A stretch of 64,000 nt of DNA, from assembly GCF_007680845.1 (NCBI RefSeq), contig NZ_VEIY01000003.1, positions 310,001 through 374,000 of the forward strand, in the 5' to 3' direction. Shown piece after piece: positions 30,366 through 37,720 of the stretch. A program made the position numbers and the translations under genes. The DNA comes from Curtobacterium pusillum. GTDB taxonomy: Bacteria > Actinomycetota > Actinomycetes > Actinomycetales > Microbacteriaceae. Each line of letters opens with the position of its first letter. Positions within the stretch are counted from its first letter, which is position 1. A model generated the notes under the pieces. The model was given only the letters and a program-made list of their open reading frames with translations, was not told where the DNA came from and made no database searches.

Positions 30366-33300
30366 ATGACCAACGCCACCGGGAACCCGCAGCACGAACT
30401 CGCCCGCGGGGAGCACGCACCGGCGCCGCGGACCCTCCTCGACGTCCTCACCGCCACCGCGGAGGAACACCCCGACGCCCTCGCGCTCGAGGACCCGGCC
30501 GGCACGATCGACTACGCCACGCTCCTCCGCCTCGTGCACGAGCAGGCCGACGACCTGGCCCGACGGGGTGTCCGCCGGGGCGATCGGGTCGGCGTGCGGA
30601 TCCCCTCCGGCGGCCGCGACCTGTACGTGTCGATCCTCGCCGTGCTCGCCGCGGGCGCCGCGTACGTGCCGGTGGACGCGGACGATCCCGAGGAGCGGGC
30701 GACCCTGGTGTTCGGCGAGGCACGCGTCGCCGGGGTGATCGGCGCCGGCGGCGTCCTCCGCGACCGCGACCGCGACCGCGACCGCGACGGGCAGGCGCTC
30801 CCGGTGACGGACCCGTCGGCGTCGGCCGAGGCACCCGGGCTGACGGACGACGCGTGGATCATCTTCACCTCGGGTTCGACCGGGGTCCCGAAGGGGGTCG
30901 CCGTCACGCACCGGAGCGCCGCGGCGTTCGTCGACGCCGAGGCGCGCATGTTCCTGCAGCGCGCACCGATCGGCCCCGGCGACCGGGTGCTCGCCGGGCT
31001 GAGCGTGGCGTTCGACGCGTCGTGCGAGGAGATGTGGCTGGCCTGGGGCCACGGTGCGTGCCTGGTGCCGGCGCCGCGCTCCCTCGTCCGGACCGGGGTC
31101 GACCTCGGCCCGTGGCTCATCGCGCACACCATCACGATCGTGTCGACGGTGCCGACCCTCGCGGCGCTCTGGCCGGACGACGCCCTCGAGCAGGTCCGGC
31201 TCGTCATCTTCGGCGGCGAGGCCTGCCCGCCCGAGCTCGCCGCCCGCATCGCCAGCCACGACCGCGAGCTGTGGAACACGTACGGGCCGACCGAGGCGAC
31301 CGTCGTCGCGTGCGGGTCCCTGATGGACGGGTCGGTGCCGGTCCGGATCGGGCTGCCGCTCGACGGGTGGGACCTCGCGGTCGTCGACGAGGCGGGGCAG
31401 CGGGTCGCCCCCGGTGGCGTCGGCGAGCTCGTGATCGGCGGCGTCGGCCTCGGCCGCTACCTCGACCCCGCGAAGGACGCCGAGAAGTACGCTCCCTTCC
31501 CCGAGCTCGGCTGGGACCGCGCCTACCGCAGCGGCGACGTCGTCCGGTACGACCCCGAGGGGCTGGTGTTCCAGGGCCGGGCCGACGACCAGATCAAGCT
31601 CGGCGGACGGCGGATCGAACTCGGCGAGATCGACGCGGCGCTGCAGGCGCTCGACGGCGTCGCCGGTGGTGCCGCGGTCGTGCAGCGGACCCCCGCCGGC
31701 AACCAGGTGCTCGTCGGGTACGTCGCCCCGGTCGCCGGCGCGGCCATCGACCCCGCGGTCGCCAACGCCCGGTTGCGCGAGGAGCTGCCGGCCGCCCTCG
31801 TGCCGCTGCTCGCGGTGGTGGAGTCCCTCCCGACCAGGACGAGCGGCAAGGTCGACCGCGCTGCGCTGCCGTGGCCGCTCCCCGGCGCCACGGACTCCGC
31901 GCTCCTGCCCGACACCGTCGCCTGGATCGCCGAGCGGTGGTCGGCGATCCTCGGGGTCCCGGTGTCGAGCGTCGACGACGACTTCTTCGCGCACGGCGGC
32001 GGCTCGCTCACCGCGGCGCAGCTCGTGTCCGCGATCCGCGAGCGGTTCCCGACGACGACCGTCGCCGACGTGTACGACCACCCCAGGATCGGTGCGCTCG
32101 CGGACGCGCTCGACGACTCCGGCCCGGTGGTCTCCGTCCCGCGTGACGTCCGACCGGTGCCCCCGGCGACGGGTCTGGCGATGACGCTGCTCGGGCTGCC
32201 GGTGCAGGTCCTCCGCGGACTGCGGGTCCTCACCTGGACGGCCCTCGTCGCCAGCGTCCTGCACGCCACGACACTGCCGTTCCTGCCGGTCCTGTCCTGG
32301 CCGGCCCTCGTGGTCGCGCTCCTGCTGTTCGTGACGCCGATCGGCAAGATGGCCGTGACGGTCGTCCTCGCCCGCGTGCTCCTCGCCGGGGTCCGGCCGG
32401 GCGACCACCCACGGGGCGGATCCGTGCACCTGCGGGTGTGGCTCGCGGAGCGCATCGCCGACGCGGTCGACGGCCCCTCCACCGCCGGCGCCCCGTGGAT
32501 CAGCTACTACGCCCGGGCACTCGGGGCGCGGATCGGCCGGGACGTCGACCTGCACACGCTGCCGCCGGTGACCGGGATGCTGACGATCGGCAAGCGCGCG
32601 TCGATCGAGCCCGAGGTCGACCTCGTCGGGCACTGGGTGGACGGCGACGTGTTCCGGCTCGGCCACGTCCGGGTCGACCAGGACGCCGTGGTGCACAGCC
32701 GGACGACGCTGCTGCCCGGTGCGCACGTCGGCGTCGGCAGCGAGGTCGAGGCCGGATCGGCGGTCGCCGACCGGGTCCCGGACGGCGAACGGTGGGCGGG
32801 TTCGCCGGCGGAACGCGTCGGGTCGGCCCGACACGACCGGGAGGCGCGGCCCGCCTCCCGACGTCGCTGGCTGCTGGCGTACGGGGCCGGGTCGGTGGCC
32901 GTGGCCGGGTTGCCGGTGATCGGTGTCGCAGCCGGGACGGCCCTGGTCTGGCTCGTGGTCGGCCCCGCGCCGACGCTCGGCAGCGCGCTGCTCAGCGCCT
33001 TGGCGTGGGTCCCCGTCGCCACGATCGTCGCCGGCAGCGTGTACGCGGGCCTGGTCGTGGCGTCCGTCCGGCTGCTCGGGACCGGCCTGCAGGAGGGCCG
33101 GCATCCCGTCCGTTCCCGGATCGGCTGGCAGGTGTGGACCACCGAGCGGATCCTCGACGCCGCGCGCACCCTCCTCTTCCCCCTGTACGCGTCGCTCGTC
33201 ACCCCGGTGTGGCTCCGGCTGCTCGGGGCGAAGGTCGGCCGGAACACCGAGATCTCGACGGTGCTCCTCATCCCGGCGCTCACGCAGATCGCCTCCGGCG

Positions 33301-34259
33301 CGTTCCTCGCGGACGACACCATGGTCGCGACGTACGAACTCGGCGGCGGTCGGGTCCGGATCGGTCGCTCGAAGGTCGGCCGGCGGGCGTTCCTCGGCAA
33401 CAGCGGCATGACCGGCGCCGGACGCTCGGTCCCGCGCGAGGCCCTGGTGGCGGTGCTGTCCGCGGTGCCGAAGAAGGCCAAGCGGGGGTCGTCCTGGTTG
33501 GGCTCGCCGCCCGTCCGGTTGCGCCGTGCCACGGCGCAGTTCGACGAGGAGCGCACCTTCCGTCCGCCGCGGTCCCTCAAGGTCGCCCGCGGGTGCTGGG
33601 AACTGCTGCGGCTCGTCGCCCCGATGGTGTCCGCCGGGATCGCCCTCGGTGTCGCCGGTGCCCTGCTCGCCCTGTGGTCGGCCGTCGGCATCGGCTGGAC
33701 CGTGCTGCTGGCCGGGCCGGTGCTCATCGTCGCCGGTGCGGTCGCCGCGGTGGTGTCGACGATCGCCAAGTGGGCGTTCGTCGGCCGGATCGCCGCTCGG
33801 GAGCACCCGCTGTGGTCGTCCTTCGTGTGGCGGAACGAGGTGCAGGACACCTTCGTCGAGACCGTCGCGCGGCCCTGGTTCGCCGAGCAGGCGACCGGGA
33901 CACCGGCCCTGGCGGCCTGGCTCCGGAGCCTCGGGGCCACCATCGGCCGCGGCACCTGGCTCGAGACGTACTGGCTCCCGGAGGCCGACCTCGTCACGAT
34001 CGGCGCCGGCGCCTCGGTGGCACGCGGCACCGTCGTGCAGACGCACCTCTTCCACGACCGGGTGATGCAGCTCGACGAGGTCCGCCTCGACGCGGGTGCG
34101 ACCCTCGGCCCGCACAGCGTCGTCCTGCCCGCGGCCGGCATCGGACCCGGGGCGACGGTCGGCCCGGCCTCCCTCGTGATGCGCGGCGAGCAAGTGCCCG
34201 GCGGGACGCACTGGGCGGGCAACCCGATCGCTCCGTGGCAGACTGACCGGCACCCATGA
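30366..34259 (+). CDS. Pls/PosA-type non-ribosomal peptide synthetase (poly-amino-acid synthetase)
   Basis: 1,297 residues. An adenylation domain spans about 20-500: IIFTSGSTGVPKG at 165-177, FDASCEEMW at 216-224, NTYGPTE at 304-310 and catalytic Lys495 in RTSGKVDRA. A carrier domain follows with the phosphopantetheine Ser547 in FFAHGGGSL. After residue 600 come six membrane segments in three pairs (about 620-672, 837-907, 1080-1138), alternating with three soluble domains (about 680-830, 908-1075, 1140-1297) containing hexapeptide-like turns (IGRDVDLH, VGRNTEIS, IGRGTWLE). There is no condensation or thioesterase domain. This is the architecture of epsilon-poly-lysine synthetase (Pls), which polymerises one amino acid through its side-chain amine. 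The glutamates after FDAS suggest a cationic monomer (inference). A GGAAGAGGA site precedes ATG 30366. Confidence 0.93.
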   Translation: MTNATGNPQHELARGEHAPAPRTLLDVLTATAEEHPDALALEDPAGTIDYATLLRLVHEQADDLARRGVRRGDRVGVRIPSGGRDLYVSILAVLAAGAAYVPVDADDPEERATLVFGEARVAGVIGAGGVLRDRDRDRDRDGQALPVTDPSASAEAPGLTDDAWIIFTSGSTGVPKGVAVTHRSAAAFVDAEARMFLQRAPIGPGDRVLAGLSVAFDASCEEMWLAWGHGACLVPAPRSLVRTGVDLGPWLIAHTITIVSTVPTLAALWPDDALEQVRLVIFGGEACPPELAARIASHDRELWNTYGPTEATVVACGSLMDGSVPVRIGLPLDGWDLAVVDEAGQRVAPGGVGELVIGGVGLGRYLDPAKDAEKYAPFPELGWDRAYRSGDVVRYDPEGLVFQGRADDQIKLGGRRIELGEIDAALQALDGVAGGAAVVQRTPAGNQVLVGYVAPVAGAAIDPAVANARLREELPAALVPLLAVVESLPTRTSGKVDRAALPWPLPGATDSALLPDTVAWIAERWSAILGVPVSSVDDDFFAHGGGSLTAAQLVSAIRERFPTTTVADVYDHPRIGALADALDDSGPVVSVPRDVRPVPPATGLAMTLLGLPVQVLRGLRVLTWTALVASVLHATTLPFLPVLSWPALVVALLLFVTPIGKMAVTVVLARVLLAGVRPGDHPRGGSVHLRVWLAERIADAVDGPSTAGAPWISYYARALGARIGRDVDLHTLPPVTGMLTIGKRASIEPEVDLVGHWVDGDVFRLGHVRVDQDAVVHSRTTLLPGAHVGVGSEVEAGSAVADRVPDGERWAGSPAERVGSARHDREARPASRRRWLLAYGAGSVAVAGLPVIGVAAGTALVWLVVGPAPTLGSALLSALAWVPVATIVAGSVYAGLVVASVRLLGTGLQEGRHPVRSRIGWQVWTTERILDAARTLLFPLYASLVTPVWLRLLGAKVGRNTEISTVLLIPALTQIASGAFLADDTMVATYELGGGRVRIGRSKVGRRAFLGNSGMTGAGRSVPREALVAVLSAVPKKAKRGSSWLGSPPVRLRRATAQFDEERTFRPPRSLKVARGCWELLRLVAPMVSAGIALGVAGALLALWSAVGIGWTVLLAGPVLIVAGAVAAVVSTIAKWAFVGRIAAREHPLWSSFVWRNEVQDTFVETVARPWFAEQATGTPALAAWLRSLGATIGRGTWLETYWLPEADLVTIGAGASVARGTVVQTHLFHDRVMQLDEVRLDAGATLGPHSVVLPAAGIGPGATVGPASLVMRGEQVPGGTHWAGNPIAPWQTDRHP
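30759..30788 (+). repeat. Five tandem CGCGAC hexamers inside the adenylation domain
   Basis: Encodes (Arg-Asp)x5 at residues 132-141, between two adenylation core strands. The hexamer unit keeps frame, so copy-number change would alter only a charged surface loop. Confidence 0.9.
32838..32863 (+). repeat. GGAGGCGCGG-family palindrome inside the NRPS linker
   Basis: CCGGGAGGCG, a short GC centre, then CGCCTCCCG lies within the coding sequence. It encodes the linker (DREARPASRR) between the first soluble domain and the third membrane segment. The sequence family is otherwise mostly intergenic in this window. Confidence 0.6.
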
Positions 34260-35587
34260 CCGTGAAGGACTCCGTGCCGACGAACCGAGACGCCGACCCG
34301 TACACCCCGCACAGCGGCGACCGACGGTGGAGTGCCCACCACTACGACCTCCGGCTCGGGTACCGCGTCGCGACGAACCGCCTCGACGGCACCGCCACCG
34401 TCACCGGGCGCGCGGTGGAGGCGCTCGACCGCATCGTGCTCGACCTGCACGGCCTGACCGTCGACCGGGTGGACGTCGACGGGCGTCGGGCGAAGAAGAC
34501 GTCCACGAGCACGCACAAGCTCACCGTCACGCCGGACGCCCCCGTGGCCGCCGGGTCGGACTTCACCGTGCACGTGCGGTACCGCGGCACGCCGCACCCG
34601 CTCCGGAGCCCGTGGGGGCAGATCGGGTGGGAGGAACTCACCGACGGCGTCATCGTCGCCGCGCAGCCGACCGGTGCGCCGTCGTGGTTCCCCTGCAACG
34701 ACCGGCCGGACGACAAGGCCACCTACCGGATCGAGATCACCGCCGAGGCCGCGTACGACGTCGTCGCGAACGGCGAGCTGCTCGGCAAGGAGCGGGCCCG
34801 TTCCGGCACCGCGTGGACCTACGCGACGACCGAGCCGATGGCGACGTACCTGGCGACCGTGCAGATCGGGCGGTACCGCACGACGAAGCTCCGCGGCTCG
34901 GCCGTCCCCGTCACGCTGCACCACCCCGCCGACCTCGCCGCCGCCGCGCGCACGGACTTCGGCCGGGTGCCGGACATGCTCGCGCTCTACGCCGACCGGT
35001 TCGGCCCCTACCCGTTCCCCGCGTACGGCGTCGTGGTCACGGACGACGACCTCGAGATCCCGCTCGAGGCCCACGGCCTCGCGGTGTTCGGGCGCAACCA
35101 CGTGGACGGCGAGCACGGAACCGACCGGCTCATCGCGCACGAGCTCGCACACCAGTGGTTCGGCAACTCGGTGACCGTCGCCCGCTGGCGGGACATCTGG
35201 CTGCACGAGGGCTTCGCCTGCTACGCCGAGTGGCTCTGGTCCGAGCACCGCGGTGGCGAGTCGGCCGACGTCCTCGCGAGGCAGTACCGCGACGGCGTGC
35301 TGGAGCAGCCGACCGACCTCGTCGTCGCCGATCCCGGCGCGGACGACATGTTCGACGACCGGGTCTACAAGCGCGGCGCACTGGCCCTGCACGCCGTCCG
35401 TCGGACCTTCGGGGACGACGCGTTCTTCGCGGGGCTCCGGACGATCACCGGTCGACACCGGCACGGTTCGGTCGCGCCGGAGGACGTCATCGCTGCGTTC
35501 GCCGGCAGCGCGCGCGTCGGACCGGAGGCGGTCCGCGCGGTCACCGGTCCGTGGATCGACGAGCCGGGCGTGCCCGGACTCCCCTGA
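34256..35587 (+). CDS. M1 family metallopeptidase, short form
   Basis: 443 residues, overlapping the NRPS stop by four bases (ATGA). A beta-rich N-terminal domain (25-215) is followed by a thermolysin-like domain with zinc site HELAHQWFGN (295-299) and Glu318 in WLHEGF. The canonical exopeptidase motif GxMEN is replaced by LEAHG (270-274), and the C-terminal helical domain of full-length M1 enzymes is absent. Pairing of Pls-type synthetases with M1 peptidases is, to my knowledge, recurrent. The likely job is trimming or degrading the poly-amino acid made by the partner, for self-protection or length control (inference). Confidence 0.92.
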   Translation: MTVKDSVPTNRDADPYTPHSGDRRWSAHHYDLRLGYRVATNRLDGTATVTGRAVEALDRIVLDLHGLTVDRVDVDGRRAKKTSTSTHKLTVTPDAPVAAGSDFTVHVRYRGTPHPLRSPWGQIGWEELTDGVIVAAQPTGAPSWFPCNDRPDDKATYRIEITAEAAYDVVANGELLGKERARSGTAWTYATTEPMATYLATVQIGRYRTTKLRGSAVPVTLHHPADLAAAARTDFGRVPDMLALYADRFGPYPFPAYGVVVTDDDLEIPLEAHGLAVFGRNHVDGEHGTDRLIAHELAHQWFGNSVTVARWRDIWLHEGFACYAEWLWSEHRGGESADVLARQYRDGVLEQPTDLVVADPGADDMFDDRVYKRGALALHAVRRTFGDDAFFAGLRTITGRHRHGSVAPEDVIAAFAGSARVGPEAVRAVTGPWIDEPGVPGLP

Positions 35588-35626
35588 GCCACCCCGGCGC
35601 CACGGCGGACCACGCCGGGCGCGGCG

Positions 35627-35899
35627 CTACGCGACGCCCGCGGCTGCGTCGTCGCCGACGCAGCTGACCTCGCGCCACACGGCGTCGAGGGACAGCCCGA
35701 CCACCTCGGCGACGGCCGCGACCGTGCCGAAGGACGGCGTCGCGATCCGCCCCGTCTCGATCTTCCGGAGCGTCTCCGGCGACACCCCGGCCGCGAGGGC
35801 GACGTCGAGCATCGAGCGCTGCCCACGGGCGCCGCGGAGGAGGGCACCGAGGCGCCGTCCGCGTTCGACGTCGACGGGGGTGAGCGGGAGCCGGACCAT
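35627..35899 (-). CDS. XRE-family helix-turn-helix regulator
   Basis: 90 residues. The helix-turn-helix occupies about 17-72 (LGALLRGARGQRSMLDVALAAGVSPETLRKIETG). There is no further domain, so any signal would act through dimerisation or a partner. It is transcribed divergently from the M24 peptidase gene, with a TAGTAT -10 (35906-35911, minus) 6 nt before its ATG. It probably controls itself and the neighbour. Confidence 0.88.
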   Translation of the reverse strand: MVRLPLTPVDVERGRRLGALLRGARGQRSMLDVALAAGVSPETLRKIETGRIATPSFGTVAAVAEVVGLSLDAVWREVSCVGDDAAAGVA

Positions 35900-35944
35900 G
35901 TGCCGATACTAATGCCGGTCAAGAAATACCGGTACTGTTGGCCC
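35900..35944. promoter_or_regulatory. Divergent leaderless promoters with repeated operator-like sites
   Basis: The 45-bp space carries TAGTAT (minus, 35906-35911) and TACTGT (plus, 35933-35938), each 6 nt from its start codon. Between and overlapping them are AATGCCGGT (35911-35919) and AATACCGGT (35925-35933), a direct repeat with 14-bp phasing. The second also forms the palindrome TACCGGTA. These are good candidate binding sites for the XRE protein. Confidence 0.65.
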
Positions 35945-36712
35945 ATGATCGAGATCCTCACCCCCGCCGAGGTCGACCGCGCCCGCGCGACCGGTGCCCT
36001 CGTCGGCACGATCCTGCACACCCTGCGCGAGCGGACCCGGGTCGGCACGAACCTGCTCGAGATCGACCGCTGGGCCGAGGCGATGATCGAGGACGCCGGC
36101 GCGGAGTCCTGCTACGTCGACTACGCACCCTCGTTCGGCCGCGGCCCGTTCGGCCACCACGTCTGCACCGCCGTGAACGACGCCGTCCTGCACGGACTCC
36201 CCCGCGACCAGGCGCTGGCCGACGGGGACCTCCTCACGCTCGACCTCGCGGTGTCGCTCGACGGCATCGCCGCGGACGCCGCGATCAGCTTCGTCGTCGG
36301 GACACCGGACCCGGCCGACCTCGCGCTCGTCGACGCCACCGAACGAGCCCTCGCCGCCGGGATCGCCGCAGCACGGCCTGGCGCGCGGACCGGCGACCTC
36401 TCGCACGCCATCGGCACCGTGCTGCAGGACGCCGGGTACCCGGTCAACGTCGAGTTCGGCGGCCACGGCATCGGCTCCACGATGCACCAGGACCCGCACG
36501 TGTCGAACACCGGTCGGCCCGGCCGTGGCTACACGCTGCGCCCCGGGCTCCTGCTCGCCCTCGAACCGTGGGTGATGGCCGACACCGACGAACTCGTCAC
36601 CGACCCCGACGGGTGGACCCTCCGGAGCGCGACGGGAGCCCGGACGGCACACACCGAGCACACCATCGCCATCACCGAGGACGGGGCGGAGGTCCTCACG
36701 CTCCCCAGGTGA
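35945..36712 (+). CDS. map: M24 family methionine aminopeptidase
   Basis: 255 residues, type I MetAP fold. Metal ligands are recognisable: Asp in LTLDLAV, Asp in AADAAISF, His in GGHGIGSTMH, Glu in LALEPW and Glu in AHTEHTIAI. It lacks the zinc-finger extension. As an additional or house MetAP divergent from an XRE regulator beside the NRPS locus, it may be conditionally expressed. Whether it is the main cellular MetAP cannot be told here. Its 3' end overlaps the convergent transferase gene by 17 bp. Confidence 0.9.
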   Translation: MIEILTPAEVDRARATGALVGTILHTLRERTRVGTNLLEIDRWAEAMIEDAGAESCYVDYAPSFGRGPFGHHVCTAVNDAVLHGLPRDQALADGDLLTLDLAVSLDGIAADAAISFVVGTPDPADLALVDATERALAAGIAAARPGARTGDLSHAIGTVLQDAGYPVNVEFGGHGIGSTMHQDPHVSNTGRPGRGYTLRPGLLLALEPWVMADTDELVTDPDGWTLRSATGARTAHTEHTIAITEDGAEVLTLPR

Positions 36713-37262
36713 CCGGCACGCCGCCGGCGGCGACCGCGACGACCACGTCGGGCTCGGGTCGGGCGACCACCACGGGCTCGGCGACGCCGTCCAGGACCGC
36801 CACGCCCGCTCCGAGGTCGACGTCGACGCGTGACGGATCCACGCGCAGCCCCCGGCCGTCGCGCTTCAGCACGGCCTCCTTCGCCGCCCAGCACGCCGCC
36901 AGCGCCGCGGGGTCCCCAGCGGCACGGTCGAGCTCCCCGGTCGTGAAGGCGTCGAGGGCGTGTGCCGTGACGCGCGAGACGCGCTCGACGTCCACGCCGA
37001 CGAGCTCGGGGCTGACCGCCACGGCGAGCACGCCCGGGGTGCGGGCGAGGCTCACGCCGACCGCACGGTCGGCGACGCTCGCCCAGGGCCGACCGTGATC
37101 GGTGGCGGAGCAGTGCGGGCAGACGCGCCCCGCGCGCACGCTGGTCACGTCGACGGCCGCAGCCAGCGCGACGGCGGTGCGGAGCGCCTCCCGGTCGTCA
37201 TCGCGGGTCGCGCCCGACGGACGCACCGTCACGACGACGGTCTGGAGGCGCGGCTCACCCAC
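36696..37262 (-). CDS. 4'-phosphopantetheinyl transferase (Sfp/AcpS superfamily)
   Basis: 188 residues. It should transfer phosphopantetheine from CoA to a carrier-domain serine. The Mg-binding motif VGVDVERV (Asp91) and the WAAKEAVLK motif (125-133) are intact. Two cysteines and a histidine (CPHCSATDH, 48-56) match the PCxxC-like region often present in Sfp-type enzymes. The GTG start at 37262 is supported by TAGGCT 6 nt upstream. It is the obvious candidate to activate Ser547 of the Pls-like synthetase 2.4 kb away. Its first codons include a CCGCGCCTCCAG element. Confidence 0.88.
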   Translation of the reverse strand: MGEPRLQTVVVTVRPSGATRDDDREALRTAVALAAAVDVTSVRAGRVCPHCSATDHGRPWASVADRAVGVSLARTPGVLAVAVSPELVGVDVERVSRVTAHALDAFTTGELDRAAGDPAALAACWAAKEAVLKRDGRGLRVDPSRVDVDLGAGVAVLDGVAEPVVVARPEPDVVVAVAAGGVPVTWGA

Positions 37263-37274
37263 CCCCGCAGCCTA
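37263..37274 (-). promoter_or_regulatory. Leaderless -10 element of the phosphopantetheinyl transferase
   Basis: TAGGCT at 37269-37274 read on the minus strand, 6 nt before GTG 37262. Confidence 0.55.
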
Positions 37275-37301
37275 CGGCGCGAAGGTGGCCGGTACGGGCC
37301 G

Positions 37302-37505
37302 TCAGGCGTGCGTCAGCGCGATCAGCGCGACGTTCATCGTGCTGTAGGCCCCCTCGGACCGCGTGGCCTGGCGGACACGTCCGCGCAGGACCTCGTACCG
37401 CCCGTCGTGCTCGCGCACGAACCCGATCACGCCGCTCGCCGGCGTCGACACGCGGTGGTAGCCGTCCTCGAGCGGGACGACCTCGGTGTTCAGCGTTCGT
37501 TCCAT
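37302..37505 (-). CDS. Small hypothetical protein (67 aa)
   Basis: Starts at ATG 37505 with AAGGGGA upstream and a TATGCT -10 at 37543-37548 (minus). The sequence (VIGFVREHDGRYEVLRGRV, then a C-terminal helix) suggests a small beta-strand pair plus helix. There is no signal peptide, cysteine or membrane segment. The strong ribosome site, clear promoter and dedicated intergenic space suggest real expression. I do not recognise the family. Confidence 0.6.
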   Translation of the reverse strand: MERTLNTEVVPLEDGYHRVSTPASGVIGFVREHDGRYEVLRGRVRQATRSEGAYSTMNVALIALTHA

Positions 37506-37580
37506 TGCTGTCCCCTTCCGTTCCTCCTCGAACAGTGCCGCCAGCATACCCCGGTCCGGGGGACAAACCACGCAGCGATC

Positions 37581-37656
37581 CGTGGATCCACGCCGTTCAC
37601 GAGCGTTCGCCCGGAGTCTGGTTCCCGGGCTGCGTGCCCTGGATAGACTCCGGGCG
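37581..37656. promoter_or_regulatory. Palindrome-rich divergent control region
   Basis: Contains the perfect palindrome CGTGGATCCACG (37581-37592) and an inverted repeat CGCCCGGAGTCT (37608-37619) / AGACTCCGGGCG (37645-37656) with a 25-bp spacer. The right arm overlaps a TAGACT -10 candidate (37644-37649) for the downstream TPM gene. It could be an operator or a 5'-leader hairpin. Confidence 0.5.
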
Positions 37657-37720
37657 ACAGCGCTCCCGGGGCGCTGCGGCGGCCCGGTGAACGCGGGTCG
37701 CGGCGACGGATGGAGGACGG

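Noticed and set aside
30192..34253. A 1,353-codon open frame on the minus strand
   Set aside because: Antisense to the NRPS gene; composition artefact, no recognisable motif, no ribosome site.
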